In this document: in pieces, positions 28,022-35,110 of the stretch
Numbering within the stretch: the first letter of the stretch is position 1
Layout: each line of letters begins with the position of its first letter
From: Selenomonas sp. AB3002
GTDB taxonomy: Bacteria; Bacillota; Negativicutes; Selenomonadales; Selenomonadaceae
Length of the DNA stretch: 64,000 bases
Direction of reading: 5' to 3'
Assembly: GCF_000702545.1 (NCBI RefSeq)
Contig: NZ_JNIO01000008.1
Coordinates: 930,001 to 994,000 of the forward strand
The notes under the pieces: model-generated
What the model saw: only the letters and a program-made list of their open reading frames with translations
Database searches by the model: none
What the model was told of the DNA's origin: nothing
Position numbers and translations under genes: made by a program

Positions 28022-29272
28022 TCATACCAGCACATCCATCACATTCAGAACCGGCATGATGATTGCCATCACCAGAAACAACAGCAGCAACCCCATAACC
28101 AGAGTCAGCGCCGGCTCAACCAGAGCTATCATTCTCTCTGCTTCCTGACCAGCTTGTTCCTGGCAGAGGGCCGCTGACTCTGATAGCATTTCCTCCAAAC
28201 GGCCTGCTTCCTCGCCTGCCGCAATGAGTTCCTGGACCTGCCAGGGAACGTACTGGCAAAGAGTCAGGGAGTCCATGAAAGTCTGTCCCTGCTCCACCTT
28301 CCGCCCTATCTTATCCAGGCAGTTCCTGAGGTATGAATTCTGCGGCACTGCCCTGACCATCTTCAAGGCTGCTGCCAGTTGTATGCCGCTTTTCAACAGC
28401 ACGGCCAGCGTTCCCAAGATCTGCAGCCATTCCAAATGCACAATCAGCCTGCCCAAAGCAGGCAGAGACAGCAATGTCCTGTCAATCCGCAGCCGGCAGC
28501 GCTGTTCCTTAAGCATTGCTGCCACACCACAAACCAATGCCAGCATCAGTCCCAGGAGCAGTGCCTTCCCTTGCCAGCCACCCAGGAAATTCGCAGCTTC
28601 CAACATCAAAGCAGTAGACCAGGGCAATTCCCCCTGAAGGTTTTCCAGCAGATTCGCAAAGGTAGGCAGGACAAACACTGCCACAATGGATATTGAGATA
28701 ACCATCATGGCAAGCAGGATAGCCGGATATACAAGAGCTGACTTCAGCTTTCCCCTGGCCTTGAGACTTTTCTTCAAGTACCATGACAGCTGCTGGAGTA
28801 TCTCTCCCAAAGAACCGCTGGCTTCACCTGCTTTCACGCAGGCGCGCACTGTTTCCGAAAACACCTGCGGATAGCGGGCCATGGATTCCCACAGGCTCCT
28901 GCCAGCTGACACATCATGCTCCAATTGCTTCTTGAGTTTCTGATATGATTCCTGCTCCCCATATCTGCCCATGGCACAAAGTGCTTTAGGCAAAGGCAGG
29001 CCGGCTTGAAGCATAGAGGAAAGCTGGCTGAGGAAAAGGGCTTCCTCCTCCCTGCCCAAACTGGCAGAAATCCCAGGTATGCTGATGTCCTGCATCAGAA
29101 AAGCCGTCACTTTTTCCCACCAGGGACGCCGGGGCACCTCCTCTTCAAGCTGAACCACCCACAAGCCCTTGCTCCGTATCTGCATAGCCGCCGCATGGAT
29201 ATCTTTGGCAGTGACTTCTCCTGTAAAAAGCTCTGCATGATTATTTCTGGCACGATAATGAAATATCCCCAC
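28022..29272 (-). CDS. pilC: Type IV pilus/type II secretion inner-membrane platform protein
   Basis: PilC/GspF-family platform protein that couples the assembly ATPases to the pilus, 416 residues. There are two homologous T2SSF domains (about 70-190 and 270-395), each with a cytoplasmic helical bundle. Membrane segments are at about 165-190, 215-240 and 385-410. Family motifs include LSQLSSMLQAGLPLPKAL, VKAGEASGSLGEIL and IAAGEEAGRLEEML. It follows pilT by 15 bases on the same strand, and pilB lies interrupted at 56.8 kb. Confidence 0.92.
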   Translation of the reverse strand: MGIFHYRARNNHAELFTGEVTAKDIHAAAMQIRSKGLWVVQLEEEVPRRPWWEKVTAFLMQDISIPGISASLGREEEALFLSQLSSMLQAGLPLPKALCAMGRYGEQESYQKLKKQLEHDVSAGRSLWESMARYPQVFSETVRACVKAGEASGSLGEILQQLSWYLKKSLKARGKLKSALVYPAILLAMMVISISIVAVFVLPTFANLLENLQGELPWSTALMLEAANFLGGWQGKALLLGLMLALVCGVAAMLKEQRCRLRIDRTLLSLPALGRLIVHLEWLQILGTLAVLLKSGIQLAAALKMVRAVPQNSYLRNCLDKIGRKVEQGQTFMDSLTLCQYVPWQVQELIAAGEEAGRLEEMLSESAALCQEQAGQEAERMIALVEPALTLVMGLLLLFLVMAIIMPVLNVMDVLV

Positions 29273-29287
29273 AATATTACCTTCCTC

Positions 29288-30316
29288 TTAGCAATGGTAT
29301 CTTCTCCAAATCTCCTGGCTGATACGGCCATCCTGCAGCAGCTTATCCAGCGCCCTGTCTTTTGTCTGCATGCCCTGTTGCTGATGGCTGAGCATGACAC
29401 TGCTCAACTGAGAATATTTGCCTTGCCTGATGATATTCCTGACCGCAGGATCTCTGAGCAAGACCTCGCTGGCATTCACCCTGCCGCCCCCGTTCCCCGG
29501 CAAGAGCTGCTGACTGACTATCCCTGCCAGCACTTCAGAGAACTCCGCCCTTACGATTTCCTGCTCCGCCAAAGAGAACAGCCCCTCCACCCTCAGGGCT
29601 GTTTCCTCCGCAGAGGGCGTATGCAGGGACGCAAGCACCAAAATGCCTGTTTCAGCCGCCATCATAGCTGTTTTCATGGTCAGGGCATCGCGAATCTCTC
29701 CCACCAATATCACATCTGGTGCTTCCCGCAGTGCACTTTTCAAAGCCTGCGAAAAATCCAGAAAATCTCTGCCCAGCTCACGTTGGCTGAAAAAGCATTT
29801 CCTGGGAGTGAAAACGTACTCTATGGGGTCTTCCAAGGTGACGATATGATACGATTTCTCCCGGTTCAGCTCCTCAATAAAGGCTGCAAGCGTTGTTGTT
29901 TTGCCGCTACCTGTCCTGCCAGTCACCAGAATCAGCCCATGGTCCACTTCCTTCAGCTTCTGCCAGGCCTTCGGCGCCCCCAACTCCGCCAGGCTCGGAA
30001 TCCTCTCCGGCAGCAGGCGGATAGCCAGAGCGGGAAACCCCTGCTGGTAGTAAGCATTGACCCGGAACCGCCGCCCCGCATAGGTCCAGGAAAGGTCAAT
30101 GTCCCTGTCCCTTGCCAGCCGTTCCCGCTGAGCCTCGCTTAAGATGACCGCACAAAAATCCGACATGAATCGCTCTGTCAGCGGGTCAGTATCCATGGAA
30201 CTCAGTATCCCCTGGCACCGCATATACGGCCTCTGCCCCACTGTCATGTGTATATCTGAGGCTTCGTTTTCTATGACTCTGCCTATGAGTCCTTGCCAAT
30301 CTGCATCACTACACAT
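29288..30316 (-). CDS. pilT: PilT-type pilus retraction ATPase
   Basis: Hexameric secretion ATPase that powers pilus retraction (twitching, DNA uptake), 342 residues. Motifs: ASDIHMTVGQRPYMR at the N-terminus, Walker A GRTGSGKT (133-140), the Asp box TLEDPIEYVF, Walker B ALREAPDVILVGEIRD, and the His box SLHTPSAEET. PilT rather than PilB is favoured by the short N-terminal domain and the absence of a tetracysteine zinc site. It starts at an ATG seven bases after GAGGTG. Confidence 0.9.
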   Translation of the reverse strand: MCSDADWQGLIGRVIENEASDIHMTVGQRPYMRCQGILSSMDTDPLTERFMSDFCAVILSEAQRERLARDRDIDLSWTYAGRRFRVNAYYQQGFPALAIRLLPERIPSLAELGAPKAWQKLKEVDHGLILVTGRTGSGKTTTLAAFIEELNREKSYHIVTLEDPIEYVFTPRKCFFSQRELGRDFLDFSQALKSALREAPDVILVGEIRDALTMKTAMMAAETGILVLASLHTPSAEETALRVEGLFSLAEQEIVRAEFSEVLAGIVSQQLLPGNGGGRVNASEVLLRDPAVRNIIRQGKYSQLSSVMLSHQQQGMQTKDRALDKLLQDGRISQEIWRRYHC

Positions 30317-30380
30317 ACACCATCACCTCTAAATTTCTAATGATGGTGTATTTTTTCTACATACACAGCTTAATACCTGC

Positions 30381-30410
30381 AAAAAAATAAGCACCTCCGC
30401 CGGAAGTGCT
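30381..30410 (-). terminator. Terminator-like hairpin between divergent genes
   Basis: AGCAC and GTGCT arms are followed on the minus strand by TATTTTTTT. It sits between pilT (minus) and the antitoxin gene (plus), where nothing upstream on the minus strand needs terminating. That is odd and may be a relic of what stood here before the island arrived. Confidence 0.5.
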
Positions 30411-30439
30411 TTTCCTCCCCATCTATATAATCAATTTAC

Positions 30440-30468
30440 TTTACATCGTAAACCAGATTGTTTATAAT
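30440..30468 (+). promoter_or_regulatory. Promoter and candidate operator of the toxin-antitoxin pair
   Basis: TTTACA and TATAAT with a 17-base spacer. The inverted repeat TAAAC-N6-GTTTA (30449-30464) overlaps the -10 box and is a plausible autoregulatory site for the antitoxin. Confidence 0.65.
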
Positions 30469-30491
30469 TGAGTTGAAAGGTGGTGTTTATC

Positions 30492-30764
30492 ATGGCAACT
30501 GTACCTACTCAGATACGAATTGACCGTGATATCAAAGAACAAGCCAGTGCTCTTTTCTCTGGCCTGGGACTAGATATGTCCGGTGCCGTGAATATGTTTC
30601 TGCACCAGTGCGTCCTTCGTGGAGGCATTCCATTTTCCATCGAAATGCCCCGCTACAGGCAAAGTACCTTGGCTGCTATGGAAGAAGCACGACGCATCTC
30701 CCGTGACCCCAGCGTACCTAGCTATGACAGCATGGATGAATTGAAGAGGGCACTTGAAGAATGA
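30492..30764 (+). CDS. RelB/DinJ-family antitoxin
   Basis: A 90-residue ribbon-helix-helix antitoxin. The N-terminal TQIRIDRDIKEQASALFSGL followed by GLDMSGAVNMFLHQ is typical of the RelB/DinJ family, and the acidic C-terminus would wrap the toxin. The start is the ATG after AAAGGTGG, four codons inside a longer frame. The gene overlaps the toxin gene by four bases (ATGA). Autoregulation by binding the upstream inverted repeat is inferred from the family. Confidence 0.92.
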   Translation: MATVPTQIRIDRDIKEQASALFSGLGLDMSGAVNMFLHQCVLRGGIPFSIEMPRYRQSTLAAMEEARRISRDPSVPSYDSMDELKRALEE

Positions 30765-31042
30765 CCTACCACGTAAAATTTACCAGTGCCTACAAGAAGG
30801 GCTACAAACGAGCCAAGAAGCGTGGCTTAAACCTTCAGCTGCTTGATGACGTTGTCGAGGAACTCCGGCAGGGACATAAACTTGATGCCAAATACCGCGA
30901 CCATGAACTCCATGGCGATTGGGCCGGTTTTCGTGAGTGCCATATCCAGCCGGATTGGCTTTTGATTTACCTGGTCGAGAACGATATCCTTACTCTGACC
31001 CTGGTAGAAACCGGAACCCACGCAGAACTATTCGATGAATAA
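30761..31042 (+). CDS. RelE/YafQ-family mRNA interferase toxin
   Basis: A 93-residue ribosome-dependent endoribonuclease-type toxin. YHVKFTSAYKKGYKRAKKRG at the N-terminus, the DHELHGDWAGFRECHI segment and LLIYLVENDILTLTLVETGTHAELF match the YafQ group of the RelE family, including the C-terminal histidine. It is translationally coupled to the antitoxin. A plus-strand terminator follows at once, so the pair is a self-contained cassette at the left edge of the island. Confidence 0.92.
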   Translation: MTYHVKFTSAYKKGYKRAKKRGLNLQLLDDVVEELRQGHKLDAKYRDHELHGDWAGFRECHIQPDWLLIYLVENDILTLTLVETGTHAELFDE

Positions 31043-31067
31043 GCTGTCCATTTAGGACGGCTTTTTT
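31042..31067 (+). terminator. Terminator after the toxin gene
   Basis: AGCTGTCC and GGACGGCT arms around ATTTA, followed by six Ts. Confidence 0.85.
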
Positions 31068-31260
31068 CTTTGGTAAATCTTCTCATGGCAACTGATGCAA
31101 AGAATCTGCAGGTTGCTCTCGTCATGGGTGCCCCCTTTTGCCAGTAACTTGATGTGATGCACCAGCCTGACCTTAGCGAACAGACTCACCGTCGACAACA
31201 GCATCACAAACATGGGAACAATTCTCGTTATTGCACCATGCGTTACGGATCTTGATTTTT
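31052..31260 (-). pseudogene. Relic of an HNH endonuclease
   Basis: Translating the minus strand gives VHHIKLLAKGGTHDESNLQ then LCISCHEKIY, the core of an HNH nuclease, ending at a TAA. The upstream zinc-knuckle half (RNAWCNNENCSHVCDA) is in another frame, and an in-frame stop separates the two. No start or ribosome site remains. This is a decayed mobile-element or phage-type HNH gene. Confidence 0.65.
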
Positions 31261-31350
31261 CTATTGCAAAATAGCATCTGAAGCAGGAAACACCTTGCCC
31301 TCATAGAATGTTGAACCGTAGAAACATATATATGCAGAGGAGCGGTGAAA

Positions 31351-33036
31351 ATGGCTAAATTCTACCCCACTATGGACCAGAACTTCCACGGCAGCGACGG
31401 TGAACAGATAGTTTATGAGGCACTGAGGCAGAACCTTCCCGACAGCTACACTGTCTTCCACTCCTTCGTATGGCTGGGCAATGAAAAACAGCGGAGAAGC
31501 GAAGGTGAGGCCGATTTTGTCATCCTGCACCCGACGCTCGGTATCCTTGCCATCGAAGTGAAGGCCGGCGGCATTGCTTACACGGAAGGGAACTGGATAC
31601 AAATCAACCGGCATACAGGTGAAGAGAAAATTATTGACCCTCTGGGGCAGGCAGCGGAGAGCCAGCACCACATCATCAACCTGCTGCGCCAAAAGCTGCC
31701 GAACCTCTCCCCCCGCCCCATCGTAGGCCGAGCAGTCTGGTTCACCTCGGTGATTCTGGACAGGAAACTGCCTCTTCCCCCATCGGCCTCCCCGGCTATA
31801 CTTCTGGATGAGACAGACCTAGACACCCCTGAAGAAGGACTAAAGAAAGTCTTTGACTTCTGGAAAGAAAACCTTGGGGCAGGCAAGACAGACCTTTCTG
31901 CTGCTCAATTCACCCAGGTAGTCGATACCCTTATGCCAAGTTTCCGTATAGCCCCCGCCATCAGCAGCATTATCAGGGAGAACCGTCAGCAATATGTGCG
32001 CATGACCGGCCAACAGTCCGCTATACTGGAATTTCTTGGAGAGCAACCTACCGCTTCAATCCACGGCCCAGCCGGGACAGGCAAGACACTTCTGGCCGTA
32101 GAAAAAGCCCGTATGCTCTCTGCTACGGGACAGAAAACCCTCTATCTCTGCTTCAACGAGTTTCTGCTGGAGTCCCTGCGAAAAGCATATCCAAACGATA
32201 AGTACATCACTTTCCACAACGTACGCACCCTCGGACAGGAGATTCTGGGTCGGGATGATATACCCATTGAGAAGATAGTGTCTACCTTTGAGAGCTATCT
32301 GGATGAGGAGTACGATGACAGCCTGTGGCCCTACCCCAACATTATCGTGGATGAAGCCCAGGATCTGAGCGATACCCTGCTGGAGCACCTGGCCTATCTC
32401 ATGGAAATAAGCGGTGGCGTATTCTACACCTTCTACGACCGCAATCAGGCCATTATGAAGAAAGAGCCCTCCAAGTGGATTGACGAGCACGCCGACTGCC
32501 GCCTGGTACTTTATCGCAACTGCCGCAACACCTCAGAAATAGCCAAGCTCATCAGCGGCCTCGTGCCAGTGCGGGAGGAAAGCTATATCAACGACATCCA
32601 TGGCACCATGCCAAAGTGCTCCATCTACAGGGATGGCAAGGACCTTCAGACCATTGCTGCCAACTTCGTCAAGGATATGCTGAAAAACGGTATCAAGGTT
32701 GAAGACATCGTAATCCTCAGCATCCACCGCACAGAAACCAATCCTCTTCACGAGATAATAACACTCGCCGGAATTCCAATTTCCGAGAAAAGGGAACCAG
32801 GCAAAATATGGTTCACCTCCATACGAAAATTCAAGGGGCTGGAAGCCCAGGCGGTGCTTATCGTGGATTTCAGGTTCAGCGAAGTTGACAGTGAACTGTC
32901 CAAACGTATTTTCTACGTCGGCTGCTCCAGAGCCAACGCCCATCTGCAGGTGGCGCTATACAAGGATACAGAGGAAATAAAAGATGCCGAGCTTATGAAA
33001 AAGCTCGGCATGCATAAAAGACTAACAAAGCGTTGA
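31351..33036 (+). CDS. NERD-domain superfamily 1 helicase
   Basis: A 561-residue protein joining an N-terminal nuclease-related domain (NERD, about 10-130) to a UvrD-like helicase. The NERD region has EGEADFVIL and AIEVKAG, which supply the Asp, Glu and Lys expected of a PD-(D/E)XK core. The helicase has Walker A HGPAGTGKTLLA near 237-248, Walker B IIVDEAQDL near 333, a YRNCRNTSEIA motif IV-like segment and a C-terminal GCSRANAHLQV. It may process DNA ends or act in defence; that is inferred from the family. The start is the ATG after GAGGAG. Confidence 0.88.
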   Translation: MAKFYPTMDQNFHGSDGEQIVYEALRQNLPDSYTVFHSFVWLGNEKQRRSEGEADFVILHPTLGILAIEVKAGGIAYTEGNWIQINRHTGEEKIIDPLGQAAESQHHIINLLRQKLPNLSPRPIVGRAVWFTSVILDRKLPLPPSASPAILLDETDLDTPEEGLKKVFDFWKENLGAGKTDLSAAQFTQVVDTLMPSFRIAPAISSIIRENRQQYVRMTGQQSAILEFLGEQPTASIHGPAGTGKTLLAVEKARMLSATGQKTLYLCFNEFLLESLRKAYPNDKYITFHNVRTLGQEILGRDDIPIEKIVSTFESYLDEEYDDSLWPYPNIIVDEAQDLSDTLLEHLAYLMEISGGVFYTFYDRNQAIMKKEPSKWIDEHADCRLVLYRNCRNTSEIAKLISGLVPVREESYINDIHGTMPKCSIYRDGKDLQTIAANFVKDMLKNGIKVEDIVILSIHRTETNPLHEIITLAGIPISEKREPGKIWFTSIRKFKGLEAQAVLIVDFRFSEVDSELSKRIFYVGCSRANAHLQVALYKDTEEIKDAELMKKLGMHKRLTKR

Positions 33037-33099
33037 GGATATAAACACAAAACTTCTTTCAATAGCTAGAAATGAAATTTAGTGGCAAGTTATCATCCT

Positions 33100-33735
33100 T
33101 TAATTGCTATTGAATTGGAACACTGAAATTACTTTGTAAGGATCTTTTAAAAGCATAGAATCATTGCAATCTATGCTATCCAACTGTTCCAAGGTACGTC
33201 TACTATTTAAATACTCTATATAACTTGTCGCCGGATAATATAAGAATATTAACATTTGACGCATACTTTTCTCATACGATTCAAAAATATTAAGTATTGT
33301 CTTTTTAAATACAGTTAGTGAAAACGGTCTAAAAAAATAAAAACGATCAACTGTAACTGGAACTTTAAAATTAGCAGCGTCTTCTTGAACTATAGATACA
33401 TTATCTGATATCACACTACTAGAAAGATTCTCATAAGCTTTAGACACAAGGGTAGGATTATACTCGATTCCAATAGTCTTACATTTTATTAAGTATGACA
33501 AAAAAAAACATACACGCCCTTTTCCGCAACCGTAATCTAAAAGAGTATTTCCAGATGTAATATATCCACTGTCAGCCAATCGTTTCAACACTTTATAATT
33601 TGTAGGTTCATAAGGAGCATCCCCATGCATATAAGGAATTTTCTCCTTCCCAGTTGTTTGAATAGAAAGGATTTTATCCCAACATTCCCCTTCTCTATAC
33701 ACTTTAGAATCTATTATTCCATTATTCTTGACCAT
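33100..33735 (-). CDS. Class I SAM-dependent methyltransferase in the radical SAM peptide cluster
   Basis: A 211-residue protein with the SAM-binding motif I LLDYGCGKGR (65-74) and an acidic motif II (GIEYNPT). The substrate is not evident. It is the last gene of the AT-rich unit and overlaps the DUF4097-like gene by 14 bases, so it is probably cotranslated with it. A role in methylating the small peptides, or in self-protection, is an inference from position only. Codon use is far more AT-rich than in the flanking genes. Confidence 0.8.
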   Translation of the reverse strand: MVKNNGIIDSKVYREGECWDKILSIQTTGKEKIPYMHGDAPYEPTNYKVLKRLADSGYITSGNTLLDYGCGKGRVCFFLSYLIKCKTIGIEYNPTLVSKAYENLSSSVISDNVSIVQEDAANFKVPVTVDRFYFFRPFSLTVFKKTILNIFESYEKSMRQMLIFLYYPATSYIEYLNSRRTLEQLDSIDCNDSMLLKDPYKVISVFQFNSN

Positions 33736-34477
33736 AGACCCCAACCTTAACATTATCATTCTCAGAACTCAGTTTGACGTTAATACACTTCCCTGTTTTA
33801 TCACCATAATCAAACTCTAGCCCACTTTCTTTTTTTAATTTTAAATTAGGTAATTTTACTATACATTTTCCATTTGAACTTGATAGTTCCCCTTTAATAT
33901 AATGAGAAGCTATATCATCCGGCCTGAGCTTTAAACTAATTCTACCATTTCTACACTTACAATCAATCAAATTCTCATTCCCTATAGCATATATATCTTC
34001 CAATGAAACACTTCCATTATCTCCACGCATCTTCATATCTTCTATGCCTACCCCCTGTAATTTTATCTTTGAGTTAGACGCTTTAACCTTAAGTTTATTA
34101 ACAGCAATATTCTTCACGTCCACAGTTCCATTATCCGTTTTTAATGTAGCTGTATCAGCCTTTCTAAACGGCAAATATAAAAAAACATCCATTCCATCAA
34201 CTACATTTTTCAAAGGACGCAATTTTAAAATTCCATTATCACAACTTAAATCAAACAAATCATTATCAGGATTACAAGTGGTAATTTCTAATCTTAATGT
34301 TGCATTTTCGATATCATTTTTATGTAATATATTTATATCTCCATTTTCAGAAAGTAAATCTATTTCATGAAAGTCTTTTTCCAAATTAATACATTTGGTA
34401 ATAGACTTTTGATTATTCATATGCTCAATTGCTTTTTCCGCAAACGAAGATACAATTTTTTTTAAGGAATCATTCAC
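33722..34477 (-). CDS. DUF4097-like beta-repeat protein in the peptide cluster
   Basis: A 251-residue protein with repeated short strand-turn units such as SENGDINIL, SCDNGILKL, TDNGTVDVKN and GDNGSVSLEDI. This pattern is typical of DUF4097 putative adhesin/beta-helix proteins. No signal peptide or membrane anchor is present, so it is probably cytosolic. The start is the GTG seven bases after GGAGGT; the longer reading would run back into a hairpin. A scaffold, immunity or chaperone role for the peptides is possible but not shown. Confidence 0.7.
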   Translation of the reverse strand: MNDSLKKIVSSFAEKAIEHMNNQKSITKCINLEKDFHEIDLLSENGDINILHKNDIENATLRLEITTCNPDNDLFDLSCDNGILKLRPLKNVVDGMDVFLYLPFRKADTATLKTDNGTVDVKNIAVNKLKVKASNSKIKLQGVGIEDMKMRGDNGSVSLEDIYAIGNENLIDCKCRNGRISLKLRPDDIASHYIKGELSSSNGKCIVKLPNLKLKKESGLEFDYGDKTGKCINVKLSSENDNVKVGVYGQE

Positions 34478-34506
34478 TTCAATTACCTCCTGTCCTAAAA
34501 TTCTAC

Positions 34507-34558
34507 CAACAAAAAGCGACGCAGCCAGCATAAATTACCATCTACGTCGCTTTTCGTT
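34507..34558 (-). terminator. Attenuator-like hairpin between peptide genes and downstream genes
   Basis: CAACGAAAAGCGACG and CGTCGCTTTTTGTTG form 15-base near-perfect arms around a 20-base loop; the right arm ends in a short T-run. Partial termination here would give more peptide mRNA than DUF4097 and methyltransferase mRNA. Confidence 0.65.
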
Positions 34559-34570
34559 GTACATTACAAT

Positions 34571-34645
34571 TTATATACCTATATGAAACTTACATGCGAA
34601 CACATAGCTACAAACTTCAACTTCAGGTAATACCAAATATTCCAT
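34571..34645 (-). CDS. Putative RiPP precursor peptide 5 (24 aa)
   Basis: A 24-codon frame starting MEYLVLPEVEVCSYV and ending ACKFHIGI. AGGAG lies eight bases before the ATG, inside the end of the previous peptide gene. It carries the C-x-F-x-I motif shared by all five peptides and has the IG[IL] tail shared only with peptide 4. It is too short for ordinary gene finding; support is the ribosome site, the shared motif and the tandem arrangement after a peptide-modifying enzyme. Confidence 0.78.
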   Translation of the reverse strand: MEYLVLPEVEVCSYVFACKFHIGI

Positions 34646-34659
34646 AAGAAACACTCCTC

Positions 34660-34734
34660 TCAAAGACCTATGGAAAATTCGCAAATACTCATCAAGTCAT
34701 ATTTCTTTACCTCAGGCTGAATCAAGAATTCCAT
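34660..34734 (-). CDS. Putative RiPP precursor peptide 4 (24 aa)
   Basis: A 24-codon frame starting MEFLIQPEVKKYDL and ending SICEFSIGL, with AGGAG nine bases before the ATG. It is clearly related to peptide 5 (ME[YF]L-x-x-PEV at the start, C-x-F-x-IG at the end) and has a single cysteine, inside the C-x-F-x-I motif. That single cysteine makes it useful for locating the modification site. Confidence 0.78.
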   Translation of the reverse strand: MEFLIQPEVKKYDLMSICEFSIGL

Positions 34735-34772
34735 AAAATCACACTCCTGACAAATATACACAACAAAATAAG

Positions 34773-34856
34773 TTAAAATCGAAATGAGCAATCAAAATTG
34801 CAAATTTCCATAATAACATCTTCATCGTAATCAATGGGACATACTAAAACTAACAT
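34773..34856 (-). CDS. Putative RiPP precursor peptide 3 (27 aa)
   Basis: A 27-codon frame starting MLVLVCPIDYDEDV and ending ICNFDCSFRF. GGAGG precedes the ATG by four to five bases. The C-terminus has C-N-x-x-C-x-F-x-F, shared with peptides 1 and 2, and the middle is acidic (DYDED) like a leader. A third cysteine near the N-terminus is not conserved. Confidence 0.8.
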   Translation of the reverse strand: MLVLVCPIDYDEDVIMEICNFDCSFRF

Positions 34857-34885
34857 AGTTCCTCCGCATTATATTGTCCTTACAC

Positions 34886-34972
34886 TTAAAAACTAAACCG
34901 GCAATTTGCATTACAAAAAGCAACTGCTACAAACTCTTCCTCACAAACAACAGAAGCAATCAGCATTTCCAT
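34886..34972 (-). CDS. Putative RiPP precursor peptide 2 (28 aa)
   Basis: A 28-codon frame starting MEMLIASVVCEEEFV and ending FCNANCRFSF, with GGAGGTG six bases before the ATG, the strongest ribosome site of the set. The C-terminal C-N-x-x-C-x-F-x-F motif matches peptides 1 and 3. The N-terminal part is hydrophobic then acidic. Confidence 0.82.
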   Translation of the reverse strand: MEMLIASVVCEEEFVAVAFCNANCRFSF

Positions 34973-34999
34973 TTTTTTCACCTCCATTAATAATAGTTA

Positions 35000-35086
35000 T
35001 TAAAAACTAAAAGTACATCTACCATTACAACCAGCTAAAAATACACCATCTTCAAATAAATCATTTGAAAACATCAGAAAAACCAT
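35000..35086 (-). CDS. Putative RiPP precursor peptide 1 (28 aa)
   Basis: A 28-codon frame starting MVFLMFSNDLFEDGV and ending GCNGRCTFSF, with GGAGGT eight bases before the ATG. It begins 24 bases after the radical SAM gene ends, so it is the first peptide on the transcript. It carries the C-N-x-x-C-x-F-x-F ending. An ATG two codons earlier is too close to the ribosome site. Confidence 0.82.
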   Translation of the reverse strand: MVFLMFSNDLFEDGVFLAGCNGRCTFSF

Positions 35087-35110
35087 AAACATACACCTCC
35101 ATGCAATAAC

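Noticed and set aside
33722-34531. The longer 269-codon reading of the DUF4097-like gene
   Set aside because: The extra 18 codons would include the hairpin arm, and there is a good ribosome site before the internal GTG.
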